DNA of 56,856 nucleotides from DATNBU01 sp964476185 (GTDB taxonomy: Bacteria; Desulfobacterota; Binatia; UBA1149; CAITLU01): assembly GCA_964476185.1 (NCBI GenBank), contig CAYYZO010000016.1, forward strand, positions 1-56,856, given 5' to 3'. Below the pieces are notes generated by a model. That model was not told the origin of the DNA. It made no database searches and saw only the letters and a program-made list of their open reading frames with translations. Positions within the stretch are counted from its first letter, which is position 1; each line of letters starts with the position of its first letter. This document shows, in pieces, positions 26,268-34,063 of this stretch. Both the position numbers and the translations under genes were made by a program.

Positions 26268-27053
26268 ATGGGATTCGAGCAGATCCAGGTCACGACGAGC
26301 GGCGCGGTCGGCCGAATCACCCTCGACCGGCCCGCCGAGCGCAATGCGATGACGCCCCGGATGGGACGCGAGATCGTGCGGGCCGTCGAGCAGTTGAACG
26401 CCGACGACGCGGTGCGCGTCGTCGTCATCACCGGCGCCGGCAAGGGCTTCTGCTCCGGCGCCGACCTGCGAACGCTCGGCGCCGAGGCCGGCAGCGGCGA
26501 CGGCGAAGGCCTCGGCGGCGGCGAGAACTTCTACCGGGCGTTTCTATCCATCCGCGATTTGAGGGTCCCGTCGATCGCGGCCGTCAACGGCCACGCGATC
26601 GGCGCCGGATTCTGCTTTTCGCTCGGCGCCGACCTGCGCGTCGTGCACCGCGACGCCAGGGTCGGCATGACGTTCGTGCGCCTCGGGATCCATCCCGGAA
26701 TGGCCGCGACCTGGACGCTACCGCGCCTGATCGGTCCGGCGGCTGCGGCCGACCTGCTCTACACGGGGCGCCTCGTCGACGCGGAAGAAGCGCTGGCGCT
26801 CGGCATCGCCAACCGGATCGCCGGCGACGACTTCAATGCGGTCGTCGACGAGTTGGCCGGCCAGATCGCCGCGGCCGCGCCGCTGGCCGTGCAGGCCACG
26901 AAGCAGACGCTGCGCGGAAGCGAGAATCGCACGATCGACGACGCGCTGACCCGCGAGGCCTCGGTGCAGGCGCTGACCTTCCAGAGCGCCGACGCGGCCG
27001 AAGGAATCCTCGCGATGCGCGAGAAGCGCAGCCCGCGGTTCCAGGGTCGCTGA
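26268..27053 (+). CDS. Enoyl-CoA hydratase/isomerase-family (crotonase) protein
   Basis: A 261-residue crotonase. The oxyanion-hole segments are GKGFCSGADLRTLG (about 60-73) and NGHAIGAGFCFSLGADL (about 105-121). Aligned by eye to rat mitochondrial enoyl-CoA hydratase, the positions of its two catalytic glutamates (Glu144 and Glu164) are Cys or Phe here (GAGFCF and GMTFVRLG), so simple hydratase chemistry is doubtful; an isomerase, hydrolase or other CoA reaction is possible. The ATG at 26268 has GGGAG 5 nt upstream. It stands alone after the divergent AsmA-like operon. Confidence 0.85.
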   Translation: MGFEQIQVTTSGAVGRITLDRPAERNAMTPRMGREIVRAVEQLNADDAVRVVVITGAGKGFCSGADLRTLGAEAGSGDGEGLGGGENFYRAFLSIRDLRVPSIAAVNGHAIGAGFCFSLGADLRVVHRDARVGMTFVRLGIHPGMAATWTLPRLIGPAAAADLLYTGRLVDAEEALALGIANRIAGDDFNAVVDELAGQIAAAAPLAVQATKQTLRGSENRTIDDALTREASVQALTFQSADAAEGILAMREKRSPRFQGR

Positions 27054-27128
27054 ATCCCGGTCCGGCTGCGCGGCCGGGCGAAGCAGGCGGAACCGTCGCG
27101 GGGCGGGGACAAGAATGGACTCTCCTCG

Positions 27129-27926
27129 ATGTTTTACCGTCGCAGAACCAACGCCCACACGCTGCGACAGCGCGCGCTCAGAAGGCTGCGCCGCCTGACC
27201 GGGGCGGTCGGCGTCAAGTCCCACGAAGTCCACTTCGTCCGCACCGGCGACGAGATCCACAAGCGCGTGCGTTTCCACCACGCCGCCGAGGCGATCGCCG
27301 TCGAGCAGGCCCTGTCGAGCTTCGGGAACTGGGACGGGCTTCCGGCGCTCGTCGTGCGTTACGGGGCCGAACTCTGGGTCGAGTATGTGCACGGCAGCCT
27401 GCTCGACCCGCGCGAAGCGCCGGCGGACCTGCTGCCGCGCTTCTTCGCCGAGATGTATCGTCGAGGCAGCCGGCTGGTGCCGCTGCGATCGACGACGGTC
27501 CCGCATCGCCTGCAGGAAGACATCGCGTACCTCGCGCGCACCGGATACCTGTCGCAGGAGGTTTGTCGCGGACTGGCCGATCGTGCCGGCGCGATCGAAC
27601 CCGCGGAAGCCTGGCTCGGTTTCGAGTACGTGGACCCGCTTCCGAAGAACTTCGTGCTGCGCGGCGGCAACCTCGTCGGCGTGGACGTCGAGGCCCTTCA
27701 GCCGGCTTCGTTGCTCGGGATCGGGCCGGCCAAGGCGTTCCTGCGCTGGTACGACCACCCCGTGGCCGACTTCCTCGCGCGGCTCACCGAGGCCGGCGCC
27801 CCGGATCTCTCCGCGCAGTTCGAGTATGCCGAGCTCTGCTTCCGCTGCGCGTACGCGAAGCAGAAGACGTTCCAGCGCAAGACGCACCTCGCTCCGCCGT
27901 CGAGCTTCGACCGCTTCCTCGCCTGA
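27129..27926 (+). CDS. Unknown protein, possibly kinase-like fold
   Basis: A 265-residue soluble protein. The order of features is reminiscent of aminoglycoside-phosphotransferase or protein-kinase-like enzymes: a basic N-terminus, a middle segment LVVRYGAELWVEYVHG resembling the hinge, then EYVDPLPKNFVLRGG-NLVGVDVEALQP, where D-x-x-x-K-N could be a catalytic loop and DVE a DFG/DxD-like metal site. This is inference from pattern only. The ATG at 27129 is 76 bp after the crotonase stop. No ribosome-binding site stands out; an AAGAAT box (27113-27118) could act as a -10. Confidence 0.55.
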   Translation: MFYRRRTNAHTLRQRALRRLRRLTGAVGVKSHEVHFVRTGDEIHKRVRFHHAAEAIAVEQALSSFGNWDGLPALVVRYGAELWVEYVHGSLLDPREAPADLLPRFFAEMYRRGSRLVPLRSTTVPHRLQEDIAYLARTGYLSQEVCRGLADRAGAIEPAEAWLGFEYVDPLPKNFVLRGGNLVGVDVEALQPASLLGIGPAKAFLRWYDHPVADFLARLTEAGAPDLSAQFEYAELCFRCAYAKQKTFQRKTHLAPPSSFDRFLA

Positions 27927-27956
27927 GCGGCCGCGCAGGCGCGCGACGCGGCGCCT

Positions 27957-28262
27957 TCACGGCTTTCGAAACAGCTTCTCCAGTTCCGAAAGACCGCCCG
28001 TGGCCGCGTCGGCCTTCGGGGCGCAGCTGCCGTGGCCCGACGCGCCGGGGGAGAAGTAGTCGCAGAAATTCGCGCGGTCCTTCTCGAGCACGCGCTCGGC
28101 GGACGGTTCCGAGCACTCGTTGTAGGCGGAAAGGTCGTGGAAGCGGCAGTTGCGGCAGCAGCGCACCTCGGCGCCGCAGTGCGGACAGCGCGCCGAGCGC
28201 CCGACCGGCGGCTCGATCTCGAGCCCGGCCGAGCAGGCGTGGCACGAAAGGCGCGCCGGCAT
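27957..28262 (-). CDS. Small double zinc-ribbon protein
   Basis: A 101-residue cytoplasmic protein. Four Cys pairs are visible: CHAC and CPHC in the first 30 residues (a rubredoxin-type ribbon), then CCRNC and a Cys in YNECSEP, followed by AERVLEKDRANFCDYF. The last stretch is a recognisable block of a small conserved protein family of deltaproteobacteria without known function. It follows the alpha/beta hydrolase gene by 3 nt and is probably co-transcribed with it. It converges on the 27129 gene with 30 bp between. Confidence 0.68.
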   Translation of the reverse strand: MPARLSCHACSAGLEIEPPVGRSARCPHCGAEVRCCRNCRFHDLSAYNECSEPSAERVLEKDRANFCDYFSPGASGHGSCAPKADAATGGLSELEKLFRKP

Positions 28263-28265
28263 CGC

Positions 28266-29024
28266 TCAGGCGGCCTGCGTCCCGGCGAGCCACTCCGCCA
28301 GCACCTCGAGGAGCCGGTCGAGGGCGCCGGGTTCCTCGAAGCGGTGGCCGACGCCGTCGAACTTCTCGACCCGGCACGGCCCGGAGACGCTGCGCCGGAT
28401 CAGGTCCGCGTGCGCGAACGGGACGACGTCGTCGGCATCGCCGTGAAGCACGAGCACCGGCATCGTCACGTGGCGCATCGCCGCCGGCGCGTCGATGCGC
28501 AGCACGTCGTCGAGGAAAGTCGGCTTGAGGAAACCGGAGCCCACGCGGCGACGGCCGCGCGAGCGCCACTCGGCGATCGCCTCGTCGGTCAGGCCGTCGG
28601 TGAACAGGCTCGCGTCGGCGACCGCCGCGATCACGGCGACGCGGCTGACGAGGTGCGCGAGCTGGCCGGCGGCCAGCAGCGCCACGAGCCCGCCGAGGCT
28701 CGAGCCGACGAGCGTGCATTCGTTCGCGCCGAACTCGTGCATGAAGTCGAGGGCGCCGAGGCAGTCGTCGACCTCGCCGCTCACGGTGAGGTCTTCGTAC
28801 TCGCCCTCGGAGTCGCCGACGTAGGAGAAGTCGAAGCGCAGCACGTTGTAGCCGGCCGGCGCGAAGCGGTCGACGATCGCCTGCTGCTTCGTGCCGCCGC
28901 GCGTGGACTCCATGCCGTGGCACAGCACGAGCCAGCGGCCGCTTCCCGCGCCGATGCGGTGAAGGTCGCCGACGAGGAGATTGCCGCGGCGCGACGGGAA
29001 CTCGACGCGTTCACAGGAAACCAC
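28266..29024 (-). CDS. Alpha/beta hydrolase (serine aminopeptidase/acyltransferase-like)
   Basis: A 252-residue cytosolic hydrolase. It has HGMESTRGG at the oxyanion strand, LRFDFSYVGDSEGE, the nucleophile elbow GSSLGG (Ser about 100), VLHGDADDVVPFAHAD carrying the catalytic Asp, and GVGHRF carrying the His. The family acts on esters or small peptides. I chose GTG at 29024; the ATG at 29087 is in frame but would overlap the divergent xerC start. The zinc-ribbon gene follows 3 nt downstream. Confidence 0.78.
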   Translation of the reverse strand: MVSCERVEFPSRRGNLLVGDLHRIGAGSGRWLVLCHGMESTRGGTKQQAIVDRFAPAGYNVLRFDFSYVGDSEGEYEDLTVSGEVDDCLGALDFMHEFGANECTLVGSSLGGLVALLAAGQLAHLVSRVAVIAAVADASLFTDGLTDEAIAEWRSRGRRRVGSGFLKPTFLDDVLRIDAPAAMRHVTMPVLVLHGDADDVVPFAHADLIRRSVSGPCRVEKFDGVGHRFEEPGALDRLLEVLAEWLAGTQAA

Positions 29025-29085
29025 GGTCGAACCGGACCCCGCTCTCGATGCGATCGGCTGCGCGCTCACAGCGGGCCGTGATAGC

Positions 29086-30057
29086 ATGCCGCCTGCCGTG
29101 GCAGAAGCCTTCGAAGCCCTGCTCGACGAGTTCGAGCGCTCGCTCGCCGCCGAGTCGGGACTCGCCGCGAACTCCCGTCGCGCCTACCTGGCCGACCTGC
29201 GGCAGTTCCTCGACTACCTGGCCGAGCGCGGCGACCTGCCCGCCCCCTCGCCCGGCAGCAGTCGCCGGCGAGCCGCCGCCGGCGCCGCAGAAGCCGCGGC
29301 CAGCGAGAAACTCGGCGTGTCCGGGGTCGGCGTCGCGGCGGTCCGGGCCTTTCTCGCGGCCAGGCTCCGGGACGGCGCCCGGGCGACGACCGCGCGCAAG
29401 CTGGCGGCGCTGCGCGCGTTCTTCCGCTGGCTCGCGCGCGAGGGCGCGGCGGCGAACCCCTGCGAGGCCGTCGTCGCCCCCAAGGTGCCCCGCCTGCTGC
29501 CCGTCCACCTGTCCGTCGACGACCTCGCCGTGCTGCTCGCCGCCCCGGACCGCTCGACCCCGCTCGGCCTGCGCGACCGGGCGCTGCTCGAGCTCCTGTA
29601 CTCGAGCGGGCTGCGCGCGGCCGAGTGCGCGGGACTCGACTGGGGCGCGATCCACGAGCGACTGGCCGTCGCGCGGGTTCTCGGCAAGGGCAGCAAGGAG
29701 CGGATCGTCCCGGTCGGCGCCGAGGCGATGGCGGCGCTCGCCGAGTACCGCGCGGGCTGGACGCTGCGGCGGCTCGACCCGAAGGCCGTCTTCCTCAACG
29801 CGCTGGGCACGCGCCTGACCACCCGCAGCATCGGCCGCATCGTCGAGAAACACCTGAAGGCAGCCGCGATCGCGGCCCACGCGACGCCGCACTCGCTGCG
29901 CCACTCGTTCGCGACGCACCTGCTGGAGAGCGGCGCCGACCTGCGCGCGATCCAGGAGATGCTCGGGCACGCGTCGATCGCGACGACCCAGCGCTACACC
30001 CACCTCGAGCTGGCCCGGCTGGCCGCGGTCTACGACAAGGCCCATCCTCGCGCGTGA
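29086..30057 (+). CDS. xerC: Tyrosine recombinase XerC/XerD-type
   Basis: A 323-residue site-specific recombinase. The N-terminal SAM-like DNA-binding domain (ERSLAAESGLAANSRRAYLA) is interrupted by a Ser/Ala/Arg-rich insertion of about 25 residues. The catalytic domain is complete: Arg in SSGLRAAE, Lys in GKGSKER, HxxR in HSLRHSFATHL, His in LGHASI and the nucleophile Tyr in TTQRYTH. Xer proteins resolve chromosome dimers at dif. C versus D cannot be settled by eye. The ATG at 29086 is assigned; a GATAGC box directly before it suggests GTG at 29098 might be the true start. Confidence 0.88.
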   Translation: MPPAVAEAFEALLDEFERSLAAESGLAANSRRAYLADLRQFLDYLAERGDLPAPSPGSSRRRAAAGAAEAAASEKLGVSGVGVAAVRAFLAARLRDGARATTARKLAALRAFFRWLAREGAAANPCEAVVAPKVPRLLPVHLSVDDLAVLLAAPDRSTPLGLRDRALLELLYSSGLRAAECAGLDWGAIHERLAVARVLGKGSKERIVPVGAEAMAALAEYRAGWTLRRLDPKAVFLNALGTRLTTRSIGRIVEKHLKAAAIAAHATPHSLRHSFATHLLESGADLRAIQEMLGHASIATTQRYTHLELARLAAVYDKAHPRA

Positions 30058-30226
30058 CGGGCGGGACTCTTCCGCCTCGAGTCGCGGTGGCCACGATGCC
30101 CACCGAGTTCCCCGGGGGCGAGATCGATGCCCTGCGGCGCGTTGATCCGTGGCACGTGGATCGCGCCAGCGGGTCGAAGTGTCCGCTCGTTCTGCCTGTG
30201 CCCGGTTGGCGACAACTCGTCCCGGG

Positions 30227-30261
30227 CGAGATCCGGATCCCGGGACGGGATCCGGATCTCG
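30227..30261. terminator. Perfect 15-bp hairpin between xerC and the exported gene
   Basis: Arms 30227-30241 and 30247-30261 are perfectly complementary (core GATCCGGATC) around the loop GGGAC. It lies 11 bp from the stop of the minus-strand gene at 30272 and about 170 bp past xerC. There is no T-run on either side, so it may be a Rho-assisted or 3'-end protective hairpin that serves both converging genes. Confidence 0.55.
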
Positions 30262-30271
30262 AGTGGTCGAG

Positions 30272-30658
30272 CTACTTCGCGGTTGCCGGCAGCGGAGCGA
30301 GCACACCGTCGGCGGAGTCGACGAGGTGGATCGCTGCCCGGAACTTCCCCTTGCCGACGAAGGTACACATACCGTCGTCGTTGAGCCCTCCGGTGGCATT
30401 GCAGCTCTCACCCGCGCCCAGGGTGCTCGGCGGTGTCGGGCAGCTGGTCTGGGCTGGTGGGACGACGTGTCCGAGATTGGTCTTGATCGAGACCTCCACC
30501 GCAGCCGGCTTCGAGTCCACGTTGGTCACGACGCATCGGACGGCCTGGGTGAACCCGGACGTGAGCATGAGCGGTGTCGCCAGAAAGCCGCCGGCAAGAG
30601 CCGGGGCGGCCGTCGTCGTGATCGCTACACCGAGGATGAAGGGCAGAATACGTTGCAT
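30272..30658 (-). CDS. Small exported protein of unknown function
   Basis: A 128-residue protein with a clean signal peptide (FILGVAITTTAAPALA-GG). The mature part is beta-rich, with four Cys (RCVVTN, TSCPTPPS, GESCNA, GMCTFVG) that can form two disulfides, and ends without a membrane anchor. The pattern 'V-R-C-V-V-T-N-V ... V-S-I' suggests an immunoglobulin-like beta-sandwich, but this is inference. The ATG at 30658 has GGAG 7 nt upstream. It is the first gene of the secreted-protein region. Confidence 0.68.
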   Translation of the reverse strand: MQRILPFILGVAITTTAAPALAGGFLATPLMLTSGFTQAVRCVVTNVDSKPAAVEVSIKTNLGHVVPPAQTSCPTPPSTLGAGESCNATGGLNDDGMCTFVGKGKFRAAIHLVDSADGVLAPLPATAK

Positions 30659-31129
30659 GGGGCTACTCCAATGGCGCCGGGGAGTGGGGATGTACGAAAA
30701 GCCGCCGGCGCTCCCGCCTTCTCTCGCGCCCCGCGCCGGGCCGGTCCATCGGAGCTCTCGCGGATGGCCTTCGAACCCATCCGCGACATCGCGGCCCGGA
30801 GCGAGGACCTCGGCGAGCGCGCCGTGGCTGGCTTCCGCTGCGCGGCGAAGACGGCATCACGGTGCGTTCGGACAAGAACTTCTTGAAGGTCGAGGCTGGC
30901 GCGGGCCACCCGTCCTTGTCCGCGGCCGCCTTCGGCAACTCCGCGCGGCGATCATACGGCCTTCCCGCGGACGCGTAACTATCGAGGAAGGTTGCAGAAA
31001 AGTGAGCCGCAGGCGCGCGCGGCTCTGGTGCGACCCCGGTCGGGGTGGTAGACCACGGCCGCCGGTGGACGCGCTTCGTGCGAAAGGTCCGCCGAGTTTT
31101 CGTTTTCAACGGACCTTCGGAGAGCACCC
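30659..31129. other. 471-bp spacer with possible coding remnants
   Basis: No intact gene is convincing here. Two short protein-like stretches lie in different plus-strand frames: MAFEPIRDIAARSED (about 30763-30807) and LRGEDGITVRSDKNFLKVEA (about 30839-30898), ending at a stop near 30979. Together they could be a frameshifted relic. Nearer the 31130 gene there are two adjoining dyads (31033-31046 and 31045-31056). Confidence 0.35.
31033..31056. promoter_or_regulatory. Two abutting inverted repeats upstream of the PLA2-like lipoprotein gene
   Basis: ACCCCG-GT-CGGGGT (31033-31046) runs straight into GTGGT-AG-ACCAC (31045-31056). They could be operators for a dimeric regulator or fold in the 5' leader of the 31130 gene, about 75 bp upstream of its ATG. 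Confidence 0.35.
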
Positions 31130-31990
31130 ATGAACCAGCAAGCAGTTCGGCACAGCCACGGGATCCAGCAAGACGCGAAGCACGTTTCGGCGAAGCGGGG
31201 GTTCTCTCGGGTCGGCAAGTCCGCCCGCTCGTCGGCCCTCGCGCTGGCCTGCGGCGCGGTGGCTCTTCTGGCGTCCGGTTGCGGCAATGCCGGTTCGGCT
31301 CAGCCGGGCGGCGCCGGTCTCACCCTCGCCACCTTCAGCGACACGGAGATCGTCGGCAGCTACTCGGACTCGGTGACGACGCTGGAATTCACGTCCCATG
31401 AAACCGCGCCCGGAGTGGTCGTGGCGGAAGTCGGAAGCGGCGACGCGAGCATCACGATCAACGTCGACTACAACGAGGGCGTGGTCGACACCGCCGGTTC
31501 GGAGGCCACCTTCACCCCGGAGGCTGTAGAGGCATTGGCGGCCCTCGAGTCGGAGCTCCTGGCCGTCCTCTCGACGGAAGAAGACGCCCCGCGCGTGGAG
31601 GCAGCTCTCGGCTCTCTCGCGAGCATGGCCAGCGATGCGGATGCGGGCGAACGCTTCCCGTCGGTGAGAGGGGTCTCGGATCGCGGCTGGGTGACGATCT
31701 CCTGCAGCAACGTCTGCCGCACCCTCTATCGCAGCTGCGGCGGCTCTTACGTGAAGCAGACGGGAATCTCGTCGCCGAACTGCAAAGGTCGCTGCGGAGC
31801 CGGCTGCGGCGACGCCCGCAGTTCCGGCAAGAACGTCTGGAGCATGGATTGCGCCGAGCACGACTATCACCTCGGTCCGTTCGCCGATTGCGCGGACGAC
31901 TACACCTTCGCCAACAAGACCAGCTGCACCTACTCGCCGGCCGAGTACTGCGCGACCAACTGCTCCTGCACGACGGGCCCCGGCTGCTGA
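31130..31990 (+). CDS. Cys-rich lipoprotein with phospholipase A2-like signature
   Basis: A 286-residue protein. A long N-region precedes a lipobox (LLASGC, Cys about 51); residues 60-180 are acidic and largely beta/helix without Cys; the last 100 residues hold 13 Cys. Within that part, CKGRCGAGCGD followed by DCAEHDYH is like the Ca-loop and active-site helix (CGxGC ... CCxxHDxCY) of secreted phospholipases A2 and related fungal/bacterial domains, with the His-Asp pair kept. An enzyme or toxin-like surface protein is plausible but unproven. The ATG at 31130 has GGAG 7 nt upstream; a strong terminator follows. Confidence 0.7.
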   Translation: MNQQAVRHSHGIQQDAKHVSAKRGFSRVGKSARSSALALACGAVALLASGCGNAGSAQPGGAGLTLATFSDTEIVGSYSDSVTTLEFTSHETAPGVVVAEVGSGDASITINVDYNEGVVDTAGSEATFTPEAVEALAALESELLAVLSTEEDAPRVEAALGSLASMASDADAGERFPSVRGVSDRGWVTISCSNVCRTLYRSCGGSYVKQTGISSPNCKGRCGAGCGDARSSGKNVWSMDCAEHDYHLGPFADCADDYTFANKTSCTYSPAEYCATNCSCTTGPGC

Positions 31991-32016
31991 GCCGGCTCCG
32001 ACCTTGAGCCGATCCG

Positions 32017-32056
32017 GAGAGGGCGGACCACGCGGTGTCCGCCCTCTCTTTTTTTT
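32017..32056 (+). terminator. Intrinsic terminator after the PLA2-like lipoprotein gene
   Basis: A 12-bp perfect GC-rich stem (GAGAGGGCGGAC, 32017-32028, with 32037-32048), an 8-nt loop, then eight T (32049-32056). This is the clearest Rho-independent terminator in the window, 27 bp after the stop codon. Confidence 0.93.
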
Positions 32057-32207
32057 GCGCGGGAATCTCCATGTCCCTCCACGCGGTGCGCGGGCGAGCA
32101 GCGTCCGATTCCGTCGCTCCTGCGCCGCTCTGCGGATTGCCGCACGGCGGTCCCTTGCGTAGCATCGGCTCTCTTCAGCAAACCGGCCCCCTTCGGCGAG
32201 TACTCCT

Positions 32208-34043
32208 GTGAAGATCTCCTCGCGACGAACCCTGGACATGGTGCTGCTCGCGCTGCTGGCCGGGTGCGGCGAGCCCCGGGGATCCGCGGGCGTGAACGCT
32301 GCGGGTTCGATCACCGGCGGCTTGCCTTCGCCCGGCGATCCGGCCGTGGTCGCCCTGCTGTTGGCTCCCCGGAGTTGCGAGGTCGATCCCGAACCCGAAA
32401 GCGTTCGATGCACCGGAACCCTCGTGGCCCCCCGCGCCATCCTGACGGCGGCGCACTGCGTGAGCGGCCTGGTGCCCTCCGACCTGAGCGTCTACTTCGG
32501 GAACGATTTTCCCGGCGATCCGGGGGCGACCCAGTCGGTCGTGTGGGTTCGCGTCCATCCGGACTGGCAAGACCGCGTCCACGACATCGCGCTACTGGCG
32601 CTTGCCGAGCCGTCCGGCATCCGGCCAGTCCCGCTGCTCGAGGACATGCGCACGCTGGACGTGGACGAGGCCGTTCGCGTGGTGGGCTTCGGTGCCGATG
32701 ATTCCGGGGAAGTCGGGATCAAGCGCGAGGGAGCGGCGAGGATCACCAGGATCGAAGCCGAAACGTTCTCGATCGCCGCGGCGCCGGCCATGACGTGCAC
32801 CGGCGACAGCGGTGGCCCGGTCTTCCTGGCCACGGATGACGACGAGGCGGTCGCCGGCGTCACTTCCGGTGGCGATCCCGGGTGTCACACGGGCGTGAAC
32901 GCTCGCGTCGACATCGACGTCGACGGTTTTCTCGCCGAAGGTCTCGCGGAGATCGAGGAACTCCCGCCGGCCCGGGGACCGATCGATCCCTCCGTCGACT
33001 ACTGCGAAAGCGGCTGCGACAGCGATCTCGACTGTCCGGCGGGGATGAACTGCATGGATCGCGCTGCGGGCGGATCGAGTTGTGCCCTGGAAGGCTTCGC
33101 ACCGGGGTCGTTCACCGGACCCTGTGCATCCAGCGTCGAATGCACCGGAGGTTTCTGCGCCGAAGCGGCCGGCTGTCGCTGCTATCGTCCTTGCGATGCG
33201 CCGACGGGCGGAGGCGGTTGCAGCACGTCCGGCCGCGGTCGTGGCGACCGCGGCGAGGGCGCGTTCACGATCGCGCTCGTGCTCACCCTCGGCTGGTTCG
33301 GCCGACGCAGGAGCGCGCGTCAGGCCTCGAGCGGGCGGGCTTGGAGCGGCGGCGCCGCCTTGTTCGCCTGCGCCCTCTTCTTTGCCGGTTGCGATTCGAG
33401 CGGCTGTCCCGCCGGAACGCGCGCGACGGGATCCGTCGGCACGGAAACCGCCTGCCTGCTGCCGGACTCCGATGTCCGCCACGGCCCGTACGTGGAGTGG
33501 TGGAAGGACAGCAAGCCGCCGCAGCGCAAGCGGGCAGGAAACTACGCGCATGGTGCTCTCGACGGCGTCTGGACCGCCTGGTACGCGACCGGCGAACTGG
33601 AGCGCGTCGTCGAGTATCGCGACGGGAAGATGCAGGGGCGCTCGGTGTCGTACCACCCCAACGGCCGCAAGCGCGAGGAGGGCGAAGCGCGCGATGGAGT
33701 GCGCATCGGGACCTGGACGTCGTGGCGCGACGATGGCACCAGGGAGCGCAGCGTCGAGTACCTGCGCGATTCCCGGGAGCAGCGCTGGACCAACTACGGC
33801 ACCAACGAAAAGCCGGCGCAGACCGGGACGTTCATCGACGGCTACAAGGAAGGTCGCTTCGTCGAGTACCACGACAACGGCCTGAAGGCGATGGAGGGCG
33901 ACTACCGCCGCAGCAAGAAAGACGGCGTCTGGGTGTTCCGGGACGAAGGCGGGAAAGAGTCGCGCCGCGAAACCTGGAAGGACGGCGTCCTCGAAGGCGA
34001 TGGACCGGTCGGCGGCGAGGCATCCGCCCCCGCTCCTCGCTAG
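32208..34043 (+). CDS. Trypsin-like lipoprotein with MYXO-CTERM-like tail, fused in frame to a MORN-repeat lipoprotein
   Basis: One open frame of 611 codons with two complete-looking proteins. Residues 1-345: lipobox LLAGC (Cys about 20), S1 protease with LTAAHC, DIALL and CTGDSGGP (catalytic His, Asp, Ser), a Cys-rich module, and near 345-368 a Cys, one hydrophobic helix (TIALVLTLGWF) and RRR, i.e. a MYXO-CTERM-like sorting tail. Residues 370-611: a second hydrophobic stretch with a lipobox-like LFFAGC (Cys about 396), then MORN/YwqK-type repeats (GTWTSWRDDG and similar). The two halves have incompatible signals for one mature protein, so a lost stop codon or a coupled second start (in-frame GTG at 33279) is likely. 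The start is GTG at 32208. Confidence 0.75.
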   Translation: MKISSRRTLDMVLLALLAGCGEPRGSAGVNAAGSITGGLPSPGDPAVVALLLAPRSCEVDPEPESVRCTGTLVAPRAILTAAHCVSGLVPSDLSVYFGNDFPGDPGATQSVVWVRVHPDWQDRVHDIALLALAEPSGIRPVPLLEDMRTLDVDEAVRVVGFGADDSGEVGIKREGAARITRIEAETFSIAAAPAMTCTGDSGGPVFLATDDDEAVAGVTSGGDPGCHTGVNARVDIDVDGFLAEGLAEIEELPPARGPIDPSVDYCESGCDSDLDCPAGMNCMDRAAGGSSCALEGFAPGSFTGPCASSVECTGGFCAEAAGCRCYRPCDAPTGGGGCSTSGRGRGDRGEGAFTIALVLTLGWFGRRRSARQASSGRAWSGGAALFACALFFAGCDSSGCPAGTRATGSVGTETACLLPDSDVRHGPYVEWWKDSKPPQRKRAGNYAHGALDGVWTAWYATGELERVVEYRDGKMQGRSVSYHPNGRKREEGEARDGVRIGTWTSWRDDGTRERSVEYLRDSREQRWTNYGTNEKPAQTGTFIDGYKEGRFVEYHDNGLKAMEGDYRRSKKDGVWVFRDEGGKESRRETWKDGVLEGDGPVGGEASAPAPR

Positions 34044-34063
34044 CGGACTCGCCCCCGCTGTCG

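Noticed and set aside
30763..30981. A small gene or pseudogene in the 30.7-31.0 kb spacer
   Set aside because: The protein-like stretches are in two frames, have no ribosome-binding site and match no family I know, so only a note is given.
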